This document shows, in pieces, positions 46,853 to 55,432 of a stretch of DNA of 64,000 bases. Each line of letters opens with the position of its first letter. Position 1 is the first letter of the stretch. Position numbers and translations under genes: made by a program. The notes beneath the pieces are model-generated. The model made no database searches and was not told where the DNA came from. It worked only from the letters and a program-made list of their open reading frames with translations. Source of the stretch: Nodularia sphaerocarpa UHCC 0038. GTDB lineage: Bacteria; Cyanobacteriota; Cyanobacteriia; Cyanobacteriales; Nostocaceae. The DNA lies in assembly GCF_022376295.1 (NCBI RefSeq), contig NZ_CP060140.1:1926356-1990355 (forward strand). The letters run 5' to 3'.

Positions 46853-47365
46853 ATGTCTAAACCAGCAGCCAGAATTACTGATAACGTAGTCCATCCCCTA
46901 CCCCCAGTATTAACAGGAGGACCCGGTAGCACTAATGTAATAATCGGGAATTTACCTGCATGGAGGGGAGTACCTGCGGCGGCAGTACCTGCTTTACAAG
47001 CTGCCAAAAAAGCTTCAGATATAGCTATCAAAGCGGCTGAGGCTGCCAGCAAAGCGGCTTCTGCTACACCAGCAGCGCCTGCGGCCATAGCTGCTGAACA
47101 AGCTGCCAAAGTCACCGCCTCCGCTACCATGAGCGGCATGATTTCTGCTGCTGCTGCCTCTTCTCTTCCTGGAATGGCAGATATTCATCAGTGCGCCACA
47201 CCCTTACCTGTACCTCCTCACGGTCCTGGTGTAGTAATTGATGGTAGTAAGACAGTGCTGATTAATGGTCTACCGGCTTGTCGCATGGGTGACACTATTC
47301 TGGAAGCACTGGGACCTACTAATAAAATTGTCAAAGGTGATTTTACAGTTCTGATTGGTGGTTGA
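46853..47365 (+). CDS. PAAR-domain spike tip with alanine-rich insertion (Cis10)
   Basis: About 170 residues from the ATG at 46853. Conserved PAAR parts stand at both ends: PAARITDNVVHP and TGGPGSTNVIIGNLPAWRG; then DIHQCATPLPVPPHGPGVV, VLINGLPACRMGD and GDFTVLIGG. Between them (about 48-110) is a long Ala/Lys-rich helical stretch (AAKKASDIAIKAAEAASKAA). The His/Cys ligands for the metal are present. It sharpens the spike. The insertion might bind cargo, but this is a guess. Confidence 0.92.
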   Translation: MSKPAARITDNVVHPLPPVLTGGPGSTNVIIGNLPAWRGVPAAAVPALQAAKKASDIAIKAAEAASKAASATPAAPAAIAAEQAAKVTASATMSGMISAAAASSLPGMADIHQCATPLPVPPHGPGVVIDGSKTVLINGLPACRMGDTILEALGPTNKIVKGDFTVLIGG

Positions 47366-47396
47366 GGGGAGTGGGGAGTGGTCCGTAAAGAATTTT

Positions 47397-47461
47397 AGAT
47401 TTTGGATTTGCGATTTTAGATTGCAGTCTAATCCAAAATCTAAAATCTAAAATCTAAAATT
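47397..47461. repeat. Hairpin plus AAAATCT tandem within the injection cluster
   Basis: AGATTTTGGATT (47397-47408) pairs with AATCCAAAATCT (47430-47441), then AAAATCT repeats follow. It fills part of the 198-base gap between the PAAR and gp25 genes, the largest gap of the cluster. It resembles the short tandem repeats common in Nostocales and may weaken read-through. Confidence 0.7.
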
Positions 47462-47563
47462 GATTGACCAATGACCAATTAGGGTTAGACTTTTGGCGAA
47501 TAGGCTTAAACTTGCTGTACCGATATCTTTTTAAAGTATGGATGTAACAGCCAGATCACAGAT

Positions 47564-47971
47564 ATGGTTTATGGTCGGCAAAGAGAATATTTAGGTACAG
47601 GTTGGGCTTTCCCTTTGCAGTTGAGTTTGCAAGGCGGAATCCAGCTAAGTAGTGAAGAGCAAAAAGTTAGAGAATCTATTTGGATTATTCTCCGCACGGG
47701 AGTTGGTGAGCGAGTTTACCGACCTAATTTTGGCTCGCGCTTGTCGGAATTGGCGTTTGCACCTTTAAATACTGATACTTTGCTGCGAATTCGCCTTTAT
47801 GTCTTGGAAGCTCTAGAAGTTTGGGAGCCAAGAATTATTGTTGATGAAGTTCTTACCGAAGCCGACCCTGTGCGTGGCAAAGTGAACATTATCATTAATT
47901 ATAGTCTGAAGGATTATGCCGATATTCACAGCTTTGTTTATCCATTCTATTTGCTGGCATCTGGGGAGTAA
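47564..47971 (+). CDS. Baseplate wedge protein, GPW/gp25 family (Cis9)
   Basis: 135 residues with the gp25 signature: EEQKVRESIWIILRTGVGERVYRPNFGS, of which RTGVGERVYRP-FGS is the core, and LYVLEALEVWEPRI. gp25 starts sheath assembly on the baseplate in phages and type VI systems, so a sheath must exist somewhere if the machine works. The next gene starts 2 bases later with a GGGGAG ribosome site inside this one. Confidence 0.95.
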   Translation: MVYGRQREYLGTGWAFPLQLSLQGGIQLSSEEQKVRESIWIILRTGVGERVYRPNFGSRLSELAFAPLNTDTLLRIRLYVLEALEVWEPRIIVDEVLTEADPVRGKVNIIINYSLKDYADIHSFVYPFYLLASGE

Positions 47972-47973
47972 CT

Positions 47974-50172
47974 GTGATATTTGATTTTTTACCACAATTA
48001 CCTTCTTCTAACTTAGACGATCGCACCTTCGATGACTTAGTAGAAGAAAGTATTATGCGTATCCCACGCTACTGTCCCGAATGGACAGACCACAACCTTA
48101 GTGATCCAGGGATGACGCTGATTGAGTTATTTGCTTGGTTAACTGACCAAATGTTGCTCAGGTTTAACCAAGTACCACGTAAAAATTATGTCGCTTTTTT
48201 AGAATTATTGGGCATCCGCCTCCAGCCTCCAGCCCCAGCACATACAGAATTAACGTTTTATTTAAGTTCTGATCTACCCGAAGCCTACACCATTCCGAGA
48301 GGAATTGAAGTAGCAACTGTGCGAACTGAAACGACACCAGCGATTACCTTTAGTACCGATTCTCCTTTAATCATCGGTAAACCCCATATTCAGCACTTTT
48401 TAACTGCCCAAAGCAGTGAAGACACTCCCCAATCTGTGCGAGAAAGGCTTGCTAATATCTGGAATCGCCAGTCAAACGGTTTGTGGTCTGGTAATGAACA
48501 ACCTATATTTAATGAGCAAACCCAGCCTGGGAATTGTTTTTATTTAGTCATCACTTCCGATGAGCCTCTCGATGGTAATGTGCTAGAAATTACTATCCAA
48601 GGAGCATCTGCAACCCCTACCGGGATTAACCCCAATCAACCCCCCCGATCTTGGGAAGCTTGGGATGGGGAAAATTGGCAACCAGTCTTATTGCGAGAAG
48701 CAGACGATCATACCAGGGGTTTCAGTTTTTACGAAATCGAACAACAGGGTGGTAATCCGGCTCAAGGTGCTGATGTCCGGCTGCATTTACCGCAGATTTG
48801 GCCTGTAACGACTTTCACCGTCTATAGAGGTCGCTGGTTACGTTGTCGGGTTACTACCCCAGGAGTTAATCAAGAGGGTTACAATCGTCCGCCGCAAATC
48901 ACTGGGTTAGGAGTGCGCTCTATCGGCGGTACTGTTAGAGCTACTCACAATACGCTAATTCAAGATGAACGCTTAGGAATTAGTAACGGTAAACCAGGGC
49001 AGTGTTTTCAGTTACTCATGACACCAGTGTTAGAACGCCGAGAAAATGAGTATATTGTTGTGACTCCTCCTGGGGGTTTACCGCAGACTTGGCAAGAAGT
49101 GAGAGATTTTGCGGATTCTACCGCTCAAGACCGCCATTACACCATTGATGCTATTACTGGTACTGTGCAGTTTGGTCCGTTGATTCGGGAGCCAGGACAA
49201 CTGAAAAGCCAAACAAAAGTGCGATCGCGCATTCAACAATCGAGTACAGAAGACACAGTTGTGCAATTTAGTGATATTGACAACGCCCAAGAACATCAAT
49301 ACGGAGCTATTCCCCCACGCGGCTCAGAAATTAGAATGCTAGCTTATCGGACTGGTGGCGGCAAAGAGGGTAACGTCCAAAGTGGCGCAATCCAGTTTTT
49401 GAAGTCAGCTTTTCCCTATGTCGCCAGTGTAATCAATTACAAACCTGCGATTAATGGTGCAGATGCCGAATCCCTAGAACAAGCAGTCATTAGAGCGCCC
49501 CGCATCTTCCGTACCCGTGATCGAGCAGTCACCGCCGAAGATTTTGAAGTTTTAGCACAACAAGCAGGTGCTGGGGCGATCGCACGGGTTCGTTGTTTAC
49601 CAGCCAGTGCTACTAGACAAGCCGGCACAGTGGGCTTACTCATTGTTCCTTATGCCAACACAGACAGCATCGAATTAGGCGAAGGAATCGCACCACAACA
49701 ATTTGCCCTCAGTCCCGCACTCCAAGAGCAAGTTTTGCAATACTTGGATGAGAGAAGGTTACTAGGAGTACAAGTACAACTCCAAGAACCGGAATACATA
49801 GGTGTTTCTATCCAGACAGAAGTAATTTTAGAACCTACTTATGATAATCCTTTAGCAAGAGCCGAAATTCTCCGCAACTTAAGAATATCTCTGTATAAAT
49901 ATCTCAACCCATTAACTGGAGGCATGGAAGGCAAAGGTTGGCCTTTTGGGAGACCCGTTTATACATCAGATATTATTGCCTTAATGCAACAAACTCAGGG
50001 TGTGCGCTATTTAGGGGCAGTCTTATTATTTCCCATCCGTAAACAAGGCGACACCTGGAGACGGCAATCTTCCCCAGAACAAGTAATTGATCCAGGCGCG
50101 CAGGGTTTGGTTTGTTCTTGGGCTGATAGTAACCTGCGTTCGGGTCATGACATCCAAATCAGTAATCGCTAA
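47974..50172 (+). CDS. Baseplate J-like protein (Cis11)
   Basis: 732 residues from a GTG start. The N-terminus has DRTFDDLVEESIMRIPRYCPEWTDHN (in part), and DPGMTLIELFAWLTDQMLLR, standard for putative baseplate J proteins. The C-terminal half has the gpJ-like core (RDRAVTAEDFEVLAQQAGAG and WPFGRPVYTSDIIALMQQTQGV). It forms the main wedge of the baseplate with the gpI-like product of the next gene, which begins 11 bases later. Large middle insertions resemble those of cyanobacterial and actinobacterial injection systems. Confidence 0.94.
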   Translation: MIFDFLPQLPSSNLDDRTFDDLVEESIMRIPRYCPEWTDHNLSDPGMTLIELFAWLTDQMLLRFNQVPRKNYVAFLELLGIRLQPPAPAHTELTFYLSSDLPEAYTIPRGIEVATVRTETTPAITFSTDSPLIIGKPHIQHFLTAQSSEDTPQSVRERLANIWNRQSNGLWSGNEQPIFNEQTQPGNCFYLVITSDEPLDGNVLEITIQGASATPTGINPNQPPRSWEAWDGENWQPVLLREADDHTRGFSFYEIEQQGGNPAQGADVRLHLPQIWPVTTFTVYRGRWLRCRVTTPGVNQEGYNRPPQITGLGVRSIGGTVRATHNTLIQDERLGISNGKPGQCFQLLMTPVLERRENEYIVVTPPGGLPQTWQEVRDFADSTAQDRHYTIDAITGTVQFGPLIREPGQLKSQTKVRSRIQQSSTEDTVVQFSDIDNAQEHQYGAIPPRGSEIRMLAYRTGGGKEGNVQSGAIQFLKSAFPYVASVINYKPAINGADAESLEQAVIRAPRIFRTRDRAVTAEDFEVLAQQAGAGAIARVRCLPASATRQAGTVGLLIVPYANTDSIELGEGIAPQQFALSPALQEQVLQYLDERRLLGVQVQLQEPEYIGVSIQTEVILEPTYDNPLARAEILRNLRISLYKYLNPLTGGMEGKGWPFGRPVYTSDIIALMQQTQGVRYLGAVLLFPIRKQGDTWRRQSSPEQVIDPGAQGLVCSWADSNLRSGHDIQISNR

Positions 50173-50183
50173 GGTTAGATTCT

Positions 50184-51215
50184 ATGGTGCAAAGTCGTTC
50201 TAGTCCTGCTATTCGGATTCAATTGACTCCAATGCAAATTCCTGAAGCTGTACCCAATGCAGGTTTAGCATTTTCTGGTCCAGAAAGCATGGAAGCAGCA
50301 GCACAGAGTTTGCTCTTGCGTCCAGGGGAACCCAGCGAGATGATTGTACAAGTGCAAAACTTAGAACAGCGCCCCTTAAGGGTGAGTTTGACAGTAGAAG
50401 GAAACTTTCCTTCTGAGTGGTGTCAAATCGGTACAGAAGGTAGTGAAATTCCACCACGAGGACAAATGGATGCTGTACTCCGTTTCGCGATTCCCGCCAC
50501 CTTTTTTGAAGATCAGCAGGCAATTATCCCCGGAGAAAAACATAAATTAAATCTGAATTTTCGCAGCTTAGTTGTGATCAATATTGACTCAGATACACAT
50601 AGAAAACAAATCCAGCACAGCGATTACTTTGATTTATATGTCCGTCCCTACAGTGCTTACATGGAATTTTTGCCCGTTTTATATCGAGAAGTAGACTTTA
50701 TTGGTCGTTTCTTAAAGATATTTGAACAGGCTTATCAACCAGCCATTGATAGTTTTAACGTCATGTGGGCAAACCTTGATCCCTTGACAACACCAAAAGC
50801 ACTATTGCCATTTTTAGCTCACTGGGTTGGTTGGCAAGTAGACTCAGTTTGGGATTTACATCAACAACGACGTTTAATTCACCGTGCTGTTGAGCTTTAT
50901 CGCTGGCGGGGAACTCGTAAAGGATTGCGGCTGTATTTGCATCTTTATACAGGCTTACCTTTAGATGAGGAAATAACGAATGAGACCGATAAACATATTA
51001 GTATTACAGAACCATTTGGTCCGAGTTTTGTTTTGGGTTCAGCACAATTAGGTAGTGCAGTTTTAGCAGGTGGCGAAGCATATAATTTTCGGGTCTGCTT
51101 GCGTCCTAATCGTCCTAATATGAATATCAATGAACAATTAATCCGCCAAATTATTGATCAGGAAAAACCTGCTTTTTGTACTTATGAGTTGGTGATAGAA
51201 AATTTTATTAGTTAA
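50184..51215 (+). CDS. Phage tail protein I-like baseplate component (Cis12)
   Basis: 343 residues. The N-terminal ~150 residues form a beta-rich region (LRPGEPSEMIVQVQNLEQRP). The C-terminal part matches the gpI/P2 family used in injection systems: FLPVLYREVDFIGRFLKIFE, FNVMWANLDPLTTPKALLPF, and WRGTRKGLRLYLHLYTG. It binds baseplate J and sets the baseplate rim; in the Anabaena system extended baseplate and fibre parts hold the machine to thylakoids. Whether this protein does so here cannot be seen. Confidence 0.9.
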   Translation: MVQSRSSPAIRIQLTPMQIPEAVPNAGLAFSGPESMEAAAQSLLLRPGEPSEMIVQVQNLEQRPLRVSLTVEGNFPSEWCQIGTEGSEIPPRGQMDAVLRFAIPATFFEDQQAIIPGEKHKLNLNFRSLVVINIDSDTHRKQIQHSDYFDLYVRPYSAYMEFLPVLYREVDFIGRFLKIFEQAYQPAIDSFNVMWANLDPLTTPKALLPFLAHWVGWQVDSVWDLHQQRRLIHRAVELYRWRGTRKGLRLYLHLYTGLPLDEEITNETDKHISITEPFGPSFVLGSAQLGSAVLAGGEAYNFRVCLRPNRPNMNINEQLIRQIIDQEKPAFCTYELVIENFIS

Positions 51216-51299
51216 ATAGCTGCTGTGAAATTGAATTAATCTCACACAGAGAAGTACAGAAGAGAAATCAGAAAAAATTTTAGTTGATTTTTAATTATT

Positions 51300-52499
51300 A
51301 TGACTCATCCTTTCCCCCCGCCACAAATTCAACCATTGGAACGTTTACAAGCTACCGATGGATTACTTATCAATGCAGAACGTTGGAGTAAAGCCCATGA
51401 ATATCACCGTCTGCGGCAAAATACACACTATCAAAGTTTAAATCAACCAGGGATTGTTTGTGGTTTAGGCGTAAGAGTGATTCCTGCACCTCGTCAAGTA
51501 GAAGCTAAATATCGAGATGGACGCTGGGTGCAAATTCAACCAGGAATTGCTATTGATGTCAACGGGAATTTAATTGTTGTACCTAAAGCTTATGATTTTC
51601 CGATTGATTTAGAAGTAGTTAGTTCTGAACCACTGATGATTTACTTAGTAGCCAGCTATGTAGATCCAGATGAATTGCGCCGTGGACAGCAAAGAGATAT
51701 TGTTCAAGAAACCTATCGCCTTGACCAGAAAAACTCTACACTTGAAAGCACAGAAATCGAAATCTGCCGCATACTTTTACAACCAGGACAAAATACAATT
51801 TATCCGCCAGCAGATACTTTTTATCCTGGTTATAACAATCTTGATTTACGTTACCGCCGTCAAGCACAAGCACGTCCTCAAGCTTTTGTGCGAATGGCGC
51901 AAGTATCACATAGTGATGGAGAATACGCGCGAAACTTTTTCAACCTTGCTTATTTACTGCAATCAGTAGAAGCTTTGTATCCTCATTTGCGAGGCGCTGA
52001 CGAGCCTAATGAAGTTTCTTTATCGGAAAATATCCCAGAATATGATTTACTTTATCTCACAGGTCAGCAGTCACTAACTTTCAATAATGTGGAATTTGAA
52101 GCGCTCAAACAATATTTAAATTTAGGGGGCGTATTATTAGTTGATGCGCCATTAGATGCTAATGCTTTAATTGAAAGCACTCACGCCTTAGCACAACAAT
52201 TAGAAATTCCTTTACGACCATTAGCAGAGTTACAAAGAAGCCATCCTTTAAGGACAAGACCTTTCTTATTTGCGGCTTTACCTATTATCAATCAACAGTT
52301 AATTCAATTATTCACAGGCGGAGGCATAATTTTAGTAGTTGGTGATTTGGCTTCTGCTTGGGGAATAGATAGAGAATTTAATTTACCCAGGTTAACTATT
52401 CGGGTAGCGCAGGAATTAGGCATTAATATCTTGAATTATGCTTGGAAACGCCGACAATTAATAGGTTTGCAACAAGAGGATAATTCAGGACAGTGGTAG
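51300..52499 (+). CDS. Injection-cluster protein with DUF4159-like C-terminal domain
   Basis: 399 residues, no signal peptide. The N-terminal half (about 1-210) starts PPQIQPLERLQATDGLLINAE and has beta-rich sequence (GVRVIPAPRQ, VQIQPGIAIDVNGNLIVVP), the style of fibre or baseplate-attached proteins. The C-terminal half (about 220-390) has YDLLYLTGQQSLTF and LNLGGVLLVDAPLD, resembling DUF4159/glutamine-amidotransferase-like folds. It is the last gene of the cluster, 84 bases after the gpI-like gene, followed by a strong palindrome. The combination is unfamiliar; a role as fibre or anchor is a guess. Confidence 0.7.
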   Translation: MTHPFPPPQIQPLERLQATDGLLINAERWSKAHEYHRLRQNTHYQSLNQPGIVCGLGVRVIPAPRQVEAKYRDGRWVQIQPGIAIDVNGNLIVVPKAYDFPIDLEVVSSEPLMIYLVASYVDPDELRRGQQRDIVQETYRLDQKNSTLESTEIEICRILLQPGQNTIYPPADTFYPGYNNLDLRYRRQAQARPQAFVRMAQVSHSDGEYARNFFNLAYLLQSVEALYPHLRGADEPNEVSLSENIPEYDLLYLTGQQSLTFNNVEFEALKQYLNLGGVLLVDAPLDANALIESTHALAQQLEIPLRPLAELQRSHPLRTRPFLFAALPIINQQLIQLFTGGGIILVVGDLASAWGIDREFNLPRLTIRVAQELGINILNYAWKRRQLIGLQQEDNSGQW

Positions 52500-52525
52500 T
52501 AGGGGCGCAAGGCCTTGCGCCCCTA
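52500..52525. terminator. Perfect 26-bp palindrome between convergent genes
   Basis: The arms TAGGGGCGCAAGG and CCTTGCGCCCCTA are exact complements. It begins one base after the stop of the last injection-cluster gene and lies 10 bases from the stop of the convergent DUF790 gene, so it can end both transcripts. It is also a known type of Nostocales dispersed repeat; a degraded copy is at 39686. Confidence 0.75.
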
Positions 52526-52535
52526 GCCATGTAGG

Positions 52536-53759
52536 TCATACATCTTCCTCAATTACTGCTAATACGGCTTTTGGTAATAACTTATCTTTAAACCAGACAA
52601 TTTTGGCGGGGACATTATCTAATTTGACTCCGGCTTTTTCTAGGTTCAATCTTTCGGAAATTGCTAGAATTAAATTGTCACATCCAGAAGTTCGCACTTG
52701 ATAAAATTTCTTTTGTAAATATTCTGGTCGCCAATAACCAACTATTTCTAATAAGAAGTCTCGCCCATCAGGATGGACTAACCGAAAATCGGGAATCATC
52801 ACACTACCAGGAACCGGTAATAAATCCACTTCTCGCTCTAATACCCAGTCGGTTTTAAGTGCATCCCATTTATCGGCAAAGGATGACTCTAGCATACTAT
52901 CGTAAGGTTTACCTTTAGAATAGTGTGACACCAAACCACATTCGGAATTGAGGGTAAATCTTCCTGTGTTCCATGCTTTGGTGTAAGGATCACGAGTTTG
53001 TAAAGTCGCTGCTAAACTCCATTTGGTGACATGAAGTAAAGCCGGAATTAATTTGGCGATCGCCAGCCCATATCTTGTACTAGGATTAAATAAACTCGTC
53101 GGACCATCAACAGTAATTGTAAACCCATGGTCAGCATCACCTTCAATATAAGCCATTAATTGAAACAACTTCAAATAACGAAACAACAGCTTATATTCCC
53201 CAGGAACATTGCGATGAGCATTTAAAACTAACTTACTGGCTTTATAAAAAATTCCCTGTACCTGAGACAAATTATATCTATTTAATAAATCCACCGCAGT
53301 CGGCGCATCAAAATTAGTTAAAATCTTATTTTCATTCAAATCAGCATATAAACCATCGCGCACCTGTTCCAACAACACCTCACGTTCCAATTCTTGACTC
53401 AACTCATCAGCAATCTTAGTTAAAGTCAACTGAGTAGACTCCCCACTAGGAACCGATTTCGCCGCCAAAGCAAACACTCGTTCCCGTAACATAGGCGGTT
53501 CCAAAGGACTCACCACCTCAAAAGTGCAGAAACTACTCTTAAGAATATAAGCCAAACCCCGCTTCACCCGATAATCCGTCGCATCACCTTCCAAATCCAA
53601 AAGTTGACGTTCCAACACCCCCTGAGTCTTCCCTTTCGCCTCCTCAAAACAACCAATCAACTCATTCCCCAACTCCATACTCTTCTGATCAATCTTCAAC
53701 CTCTTCGGAATTATTTCCTCTCCGTTTTGGCGATGACTCAGTAAATCCGTCGGTAACAT
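52536..53759 (-). CDS. DUF790 family nuclease, Bax1-like partner of XPB helicase
   Basis: 407 residues. The sequence has the DUF790 layout: an N-terminal MLPTDLLSHR, a middle helical region (EGDATDYRVKRGLAYIL), and a C-terminal nuclease-like segment with MIPDFRLVHPDGRDFLLEIVGYWRP (PDF...E-V core). In archaea DUF790 proteins are Bax1, a nuclease that binds XPB and cuts DNA bubbles. Its start lies 71 bases inside the upstream helicase gene, so the pair is translationally coupled. Probable role: nucleotide-excision-type repair. Confidence 0.9.
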   Translation of the reverse strand: MLPTDLLSHRQNGEEIIPKRLKIDQKSMELGNELIGCFEEAKGKTQGVLERQLLDLEGDATDYRVKRGLAYILKSSFCTFEVVSPLEPPMLRERVFALAAKSVPSGESTQLTLTKIADELSQELEREVLLEQVRDGLYADLNENKILTNFDAPTAVDLLNRYNLSQVQGIFYKASKLVLNAHRNVPGEYKLLFRYLKLFQLMAYIEGDADHGFTITVDGPTSLFNPSTRYGLAIAKLIPALLHVTKWSLAATLQTRDPYTKAWNTGRFTLNSECGLVSHYSKGKPYDSMLESSFADKWDALKTDWVLEREVDLLPVPGSVMIPDFRLVHPDGRDFLLEIVGYWRPEYLQKKFYQVRTSGCDNLILAISERLNLEKAGVKLDNVPAKIVWFKDKLLPKAVLAVIEEDV

Positions 53760-55263
53760 TGTTCTTATCCGTTGAATACTTAATCTCTACCTGTTCCGCA
53801 GCTTTAGGAGTACTAACCTTCCCACCCCCATAAACAACCCGTAAACTCCCCCTCTTTCCTTCGCGTTCTTCGCGTCTTCGTGGTTCATTCCTCCTTTCTT
53901 CCCCCCTACGTCGCGCCGAAGTTCCCTCCTCACTAGTATCCTCAGCCACCACCTCATACAGAATCGCCCGCTTATTAGCCACATTCCCCCTTCTCAAAAC
54001 CCGACCCAAACGCTGAACATACTCCCTAGTCGAACCAGTACCCGATAAAATAATTGCCACAGAAGCCGCAGGAACATCAACCCCCTCATTTAACACATGA
54101 GAAGCCACCAAAGTATTGTATTCCCCCTCCCGAAACTTAGTTAAAATTTCATGGCGTTCCTTCACAGGAGTTTGATGAGTAATCGCCGGAATTAATAACT
54201 GTTGAGAAATATTGTAAACCGTAACATTATCAGCCGTAAAAATTAGAATCCTTTCCGGGAAATGTTCCGCCAATAAATTAGCTAAAATTCTTAACTTGCC
54301 ATCAGTACCCAAAGCAATGTTTTTCGCTTCTCGATGTGCTAACATTGCCCTACGTCCAGCAGGCGATCGCGCACTCATTTTCACAAACATTTGCCAACCT
54401 TGAATACTCCCCAAAGAAATCTTTGATTGGCGTAAAAAATCATTGCGAGTTTCAATTAATGTATTGTATCTTTCTCGCTCATGCTGTGATAACTTCACCT
54501 TGATTTGGACAATTTCGTGCTTCGCTAAAGCACCACCCGCCAAATCCTCAGCCCGCTTGCGATAGACTTCCGGGCCAATGAGAATATTTAAATCAGCGTG
54601 TTTCCCATCAGTGCGTTCTGGTGTCGCTGATAATCCTAAACGATAAGGGGCGATCGCATACTCTGCAATTACCCGCCCAAAATCTGTGGGTAAATGATGA
54701 CATTCATCAAAAATAAGCAAAGCATACTTATTTCCCAAACTTTCCGCATGAATAGCTGCACTATCATAAGTCGCCACTAAAATTGCAGTGCGATCGCGTG
54801 AACCACCACCCAACAAACCCACCTCAGCATCAGGAAACGCCGCCACCAAATGAGCATACCACTGGTGCATCAAATCCAAAGTTGGAACCACAATTAAAGT
54901 AGTGCGGGGTGTCGCTTGCATCGCCATTTGCGCCAAATAAGTCTTTCCCGCCGCAGTAGGTAACACCACAACCCCCTGCCTACCCTCCAACTTCCAAGCC
55001 GCTAAAGCCTCAGTTTGGTGCGGATAAGGCTCCATTTCCATACTCGGAATTAAATCCACCGGATAAAATTCCTTAGCCTCATCAACAAAATAAACATCTT
55101 CAGCTTGTAGCGCTTCCACCAAAGCCCGATATCTCATCGCGGGAATGCGAAACTTTTCCACCCGATCATCCCAAGTAGCATAATCCATCCAACCCTTACC
55201 CCGTGGCGGTGGATGTAAGATTAATGTACCGCGATCAAATTTTAACGTAGGGGTGCGAGCCAT
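53689..55263 (-). CDS. XPB-like superfamily 2 DNA helicase
   Basis: 524 residues. Motif I LPTAAGKT (101-108), motif II DECH (186-189), motif III LSATPER, and motif VI QRLGRVLRRG near residue 430. The N-terminal ~75 residues resemble the damage-recognition part of archaeal-type XPB. The C-terminal ~75 residues are odd: an Arg/Glu-rich stretch (RRREEREGKRGS) coded by a dispersed repeat, then a polar tail. It overlaps the DUF790 gene. The frame is intact, so the tail is probably tolerated. Confidence 0.92.
   Translation of the reverse strand: MARTPTLKFDRGTLILHPPPRGKGWMDYATWDDRVEKFRIPAMRYRALVEALQAEDVYFVDEAKEFYPVDLIPSMEMEPYPHQTEALAAWKLEGRQGVVVLPTAAGKTYLAQMAMQATPRTTLIVVPTLDLMHQWYAHLVAAFPDAEVGLLGGGSRDRTAILVATYDSAAIHAESLGNKYALLIFDECHHLPTDFGRVIAEYAIAPYRLGLSATPERTDGKHADLNILIGPEVYRKRAEDLAGGALAKHEIVQIKVKLSQHERERYNTLIETRNDFLRQSKISLGSIQGWQMFVKMSARSPAGRRAMLAHREAKNIALGTDGKLRILANLLAEHFPERILIFTADNVTVYNISQQLLIPAITHQTPVKERHEILTKFREGEYNTLVASHVLNEGVDVPAASVAIILSGTGSTREYVQRLGRVLRRGNVANKRAILYEVVAEDTSEEGTSARRRGEERRNEPRRREEREGKRGSLRVVYGGGKVSTPKAAEQVEIKYSTDKNNVTDGFTESSPKRRGNNSEEVED
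53857..53886 (-). repeat. Dispersed repeat inside the helicase C-terminus
   Basis: On minus it reads GAACCACGAAGACGCGAAGA then ACGCGAAGG, a variant of the ACCACAGAGG repeats elsewhere in the window. It is translated as the Arg/Glu-rich tail segment. Confidence 0.7.
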
Positions 55264-55290
55264 TTAGCGATTTTCCAGAAATATGATAAA

Positions 55291-55430
55291 CGAACCACAG
55301 AGGCGCAGAGGACACAGAGAAATTAGGAGGGGAGAGGTTTATTTACTCATAACGCAAAATGTGTATAATTTCTTAAGTTTCTCTTCTCCTTTGCGCCTTT
55401 GCGCCTTTGCGTGACACTAATCCATATTTC
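55291..55430. repeat. Dispersed repeat pair between helicase and desulfurase genes
   Basis: Starts GAACCACAGAGGCGCAGAGG, ends GCGCCTTTGCGCCTTTGCGT. The two ends are loosely complementary, as in other copies at 3638 and 18398. No gene lies in this 169-base gap. Confidence 0.65.
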
Positions 55431-55432
55431 CC

